Of a stretch of 9,520 bases of DNA, positions 7,852 to 9,520 are shown piece after piece. The DNA comes from Alphaproteobacteria bacterium (GTDB lineage Bacteria > Pseudomonadota > Alphaproteobacteria > CACIAM-22H2), in the NCBI GenBank assembly GCA_947500965.1, contig CANMWW010000048.1, positions 1 to 9,520 of the forward strand. The letters run 5' to 3'. Each line of letters starts with the position of its first letter. Within the stretch, counting starts at the first letter, position 1. The notes beneath the pieces were generated by a model that had not been told where the DNA came from, ran no database searches, and saw only the letters and a program-made list of their open reading frames with translations. Both the position numbers and the translations under genes were made by a program.

Positions 7852-8334
7852 ATGTCGAGGATCCATGTTTCCGCCACCGTCAACGGCGAGCCGGTCGAGT
7901 TCCTCTGCGAGCCGACCCAGACGCTGCTCGACGTGCTGCGCGACCAGCTCGGCCTGACAGGCAGCAAGGAAGGCTGCGGCTCCGGCGACTGCGGCGCGTG
8001 CAGCGTGACGGTCGACGACCGGCTGACCTGCGCCTGCCTCGCGCTCGGCGCCGAGATGGAGGGCCGCAGCATCGGCACGATCGAGGGCCTCGCGCACGGG
8101 GACCAGCTGCACCCGCTGCAGAAGAAGTTCGTCGAGATGGCGGCGCTGCAATGCGGCGTCTGCACGCCGGGCTTCCTCGTCGCCTCGAAGGCCCTGCTCG
8201 ACCGCAACCCGGACCCGACCGAGACGGAGGTCCGCTACTGGCTGGCCGGCAACCTCTGCCGCTGCACCGGCTACGACAAGATCGTCCGCGCGGTCATGGA
8301 AGTGGCCGCCGAAATGAAGGAGACCTCGCGATGA
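7852..8334 (+). CDS. Molybdenum hydroxylase 2Fe-2S subunit (CoxS-like)
   Basis: A 160-residue small subunit carrying two [2Fe-2S] clusters that relay electrons from the molybdenum site to FAD. The plant-ferredoxin-like N-terminal domain has Cys42, Cys47, Cys50 and Cys62 (GCGSGDCGACSV, then C at 62) for one cluster. The C-terminal four-helix domain has Cys101, Cys104, Cys136 and Cys138 (QCGVCTPG and CRCTGY) for the cluster nearest the molybdenum cofactor. Gln100, conserved next to the cofactor in this family, is present. All eight ligands are in place and the length is standard, so the subunit looks functional. There is no twin-arginine signal, so the enzyme should be cytoplasmic. ATG 7852 has a strong AGGAGGG ribosome site at 7836-7842. 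The stop overlaps the next start as ATGA, which points to coupled translation with the large subunit. Confidence 0.96.
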   Translation: MSRIHVSATVNGEPVEFLCEPTQTLLDVLRDQLGLTGSKEGCGSGDCGACSVTVDDRLTCACLALGAEMEGRSIGTIEGLAHGDQLHPLQKKFVEMAALQCGVCTPGFLVASKALLDRNPDPTETEVRYWLAGNLCRCTGYDKIVRAVMEVAAEMKETSR

Positions 8335-9520
8335 GCGCTCGCCAGTTCAAGGTCGTCGGCACCCGCCCCAGCCGTCCCGATGGCGCCGACAAGGTCACCG
8401 GCCGCGCGCGCTTCGGCGCCGACTGGAACATGCCTGGACAGCTCGTGGGCCGCGTCCTGCGCAGCCCGCACGCCCATGCGGTCATCGAGTCGATCGACGC
8501 CTCGAAGGCCGCCGCGCTGCCCGGCGTGAAGGCCGTCGTCACCTCCGCCGACTTCGGCGAGCAGGAGAACCGCATCGTCCCCGCGGGCGAGATGCAGGTG
8601 AACCTGCGCGACGTCACGCGCAACGTCATGGCGCGCGAGAAGGCGCTCTACCACGGCCATGCCGTGGCCGCGGTCGCCGCGACCACCGACGCGATCGCGC
8701 GCGAGGCGCTCAAGCTCATCGACGTGCGCTACCGCGTGCTGCCGCACGTGGTCGACGTCGAGGAGGCGATGAAGCCCGGCGCCCCGATCCTGCACGACCA
8801 CCTGCGCACCGACGGCGTCGAGCCGAAGCCGACCGAGCCGTCGAACGTCGCCAAGCGCATCGACTTCGCCAAGGGCGACGCCGCGAAGGGCTTCGCCGCG
8901 GCGGAGGTCGTCGTCGAGCGGCGCTTCCGCACCGCGCCGGTCCACCAGGGCTACATCGAGCCGCATGCCTGCCTCGCCAGCGCGGCGGAGGACGGCCAGG
9001 TCCAGCTCTGGACCACCACGCAGGGCCATTTCCAGGTCCGCGGCTTCTGCAGCCGGCTGCTCGGCCTCGAGACATCGCAGATCCGCGTCATGGCCGCGGA
9101 GATCGGCGGCGGCTTCGGCGGCAAGACGGTCGTGTACCTTGAGCCGGTCGCCATCCGCCTGTCGCAGAAGGCCGGCCGCCCGGTGAAGATGGTGATGACG
9201 CGCGAGGAGGTGTTCCGCGCCTCCGGCCCGACCTCGGGCAGCTCGATGCGCGTCAAGCTCGGCGCCACGCGCGACGGGCGCATCGTCGCCGCCGACGCGA
9301 CCTTCGCGCTGCAGGCCGGCGCGTTCCCGGGCTCGCCGGTGGGCCCGGCCTCGATGTGCAGCTTCGCCTGCTACGACATCGACAACGTGAAGGTGGAGGG
9401 CTTCGACGTCGTCTCCAACCGCCCGAAGGTCGCGGCCTATCGCGCGCCGGGCGCGCCGATCTCGGCCTGGGCGGTGGAGTCGACGATCGACATCCTCGCG
9501 CAGGAGCTCGGCATGGACCC
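8331..9520 (+). CDS. Molybdenum hydroxylase molybdopterin-binding large subunit (CoxL/XdhB-like), 3' end outside window
   Basis: The first 396 residues of the catalytic subunit; the frame is open to the right edge with two bases left over. Family members are about 750-800 residues, so roughly half is present. It starts at the ATGA overlap with the 2Fe-2S gene, with AAGGAGA at 8317-8323 and a 7-base spacer. The N-terminal a/b hammerhead domain (about 20-145) opens with RPDGADKVTGRARFGAD. The molybdenum cofactor domain follows: QGYIEPHAC at 206-214, TTTQGHFQVR at 228-237, and the glycine loop IGGGFGGK at 258-265. The active-site loop reads AYRAPGAP at 369-376. That is close to the AYRAPG loop of xanthine dehydrogenase/aldehyde oxidase-type enzymes. 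It lacks the AYRCSFR of form I CO dehydrogenase and the AYRGAGR of form II. The substrate is therefore not CO and probably an N-heterocycle, aldehyde or aromatic compound; which one cannot be told from this half. Confidence 0.94.
   Translation, partial: MSARQFKVVGTRPSRPDGADKVTGRARFGADWNMPGQLVGRVLRSPHAHAVIESIDASKAAALPGVKAVVTSADFGEQENRIVPAGEMQVNLRDVTRNVMAREKALYHGHAVAAVAATTDAIAREALKLIDVRYRVLPHVVDVEEAMKPGAPILHDHLRTDGVEPKPTEPSNVAKRIDFAKGDAAKGFAAAEVVVERRFRTAPVHQGYIEPHACLASAAEDGQVQLWTTTQGHFQVRGFCSRLLGLETSQIRVMAAEIGGGFGGKTVVYLEPVAIRLSQKAGRPVKMVMTREEVFRASGPTSGSSMRVKLGATRDGRIVAADATFALQAGAFPGSPVGPASMCSFACYDIDNVKVEGFDVVSNRPKVAAYRAPGAPISAWAVESTIDILAQELGMD

Noticed and set aside
8331..9520. Aerobic carbon monoxide dehydrogenase (coxL)
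   Set aside because: The active-site loop is AYRAPGAP, without the CSFR motif of form I and unlike the form II GAGR loop.

Overview
This window is very GC-rich (most codons end in G or C) and densely packed, with short or negative intergenic distances. Together with the gene content (peptide-type ABC transporters and a molybdenum hydroxylase of the CoxM-CoxS-CoxL layout), this suggests a proteobacterial chromosome. An alphaproteobacterium seems most likely, but that is inference; no rRNA or other taxonomic marker is present. I see no tRNA, rRNA, CRISPR array, insertion sequence or phage gene, and no stretch over 300 bases lacks a gene.

Region 1 (1-3279, plus strand) is the distal part of a peptide/opine/nickel-type (Dpp/Opp family) ABC importer: the C-terminal half of a DppB-type permease, a complete DppC-type permease and two ATPases (DppD and DppF types). 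The genes overlap or nearly abut, so they are probably one transcript. The periplasmic binding protein and the start of the first permease lie outside the window. The second ATPase lacks about 15 residues immediately before its Walker A motif, which is the most concrete anomaly here.

Region 2 (3299-5657, plus strand) continues in the same direction with a CinA-like protein and a double-domain GNAT acetyltransferase, 19 and 31 bases after their upstream neighbours. The CinA-like protein keeps a good N-terminal nucleotide-binding domain, but the three residues equivalent to the catalytic Ser/Tyr/Lys of the NMN amidase domain all appear replaced. The acetyltransferase is a tandem duplication with a proline/alanine-rich linker, and it contains a 31-base repeat that is 28/31 identical between the two halves.

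Region 3 (5665-6852, minus strand) is a major facilitator superfamily transporter, convergent with the acetyltransferase (7 bases between stops) and divergent from region 4. A GTG start fits better than the upstream ATG.

Region 4 (6982-9520, plus strand) is a three-subunit molybdenum hydroxylase in the order FAD subunit, 2Fe-2S subunit, molybdopterin subunit; the last gene runs off the right edge. The large-subunit active-site loop is of the xanthine dehydrogenase/aldehyde oxidase kind and not the CSFR loop of true CO dehydrogenase, so the substrate is unknown. The divergent transporter could move its substrate or product, but only proximity supports that.

I found no new defence, mobile or RNA-based system. 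The observations most worth a second look are the lesion in the ATPase, the apparent pseudo-amidase CinA and the fused acetyltransferase.
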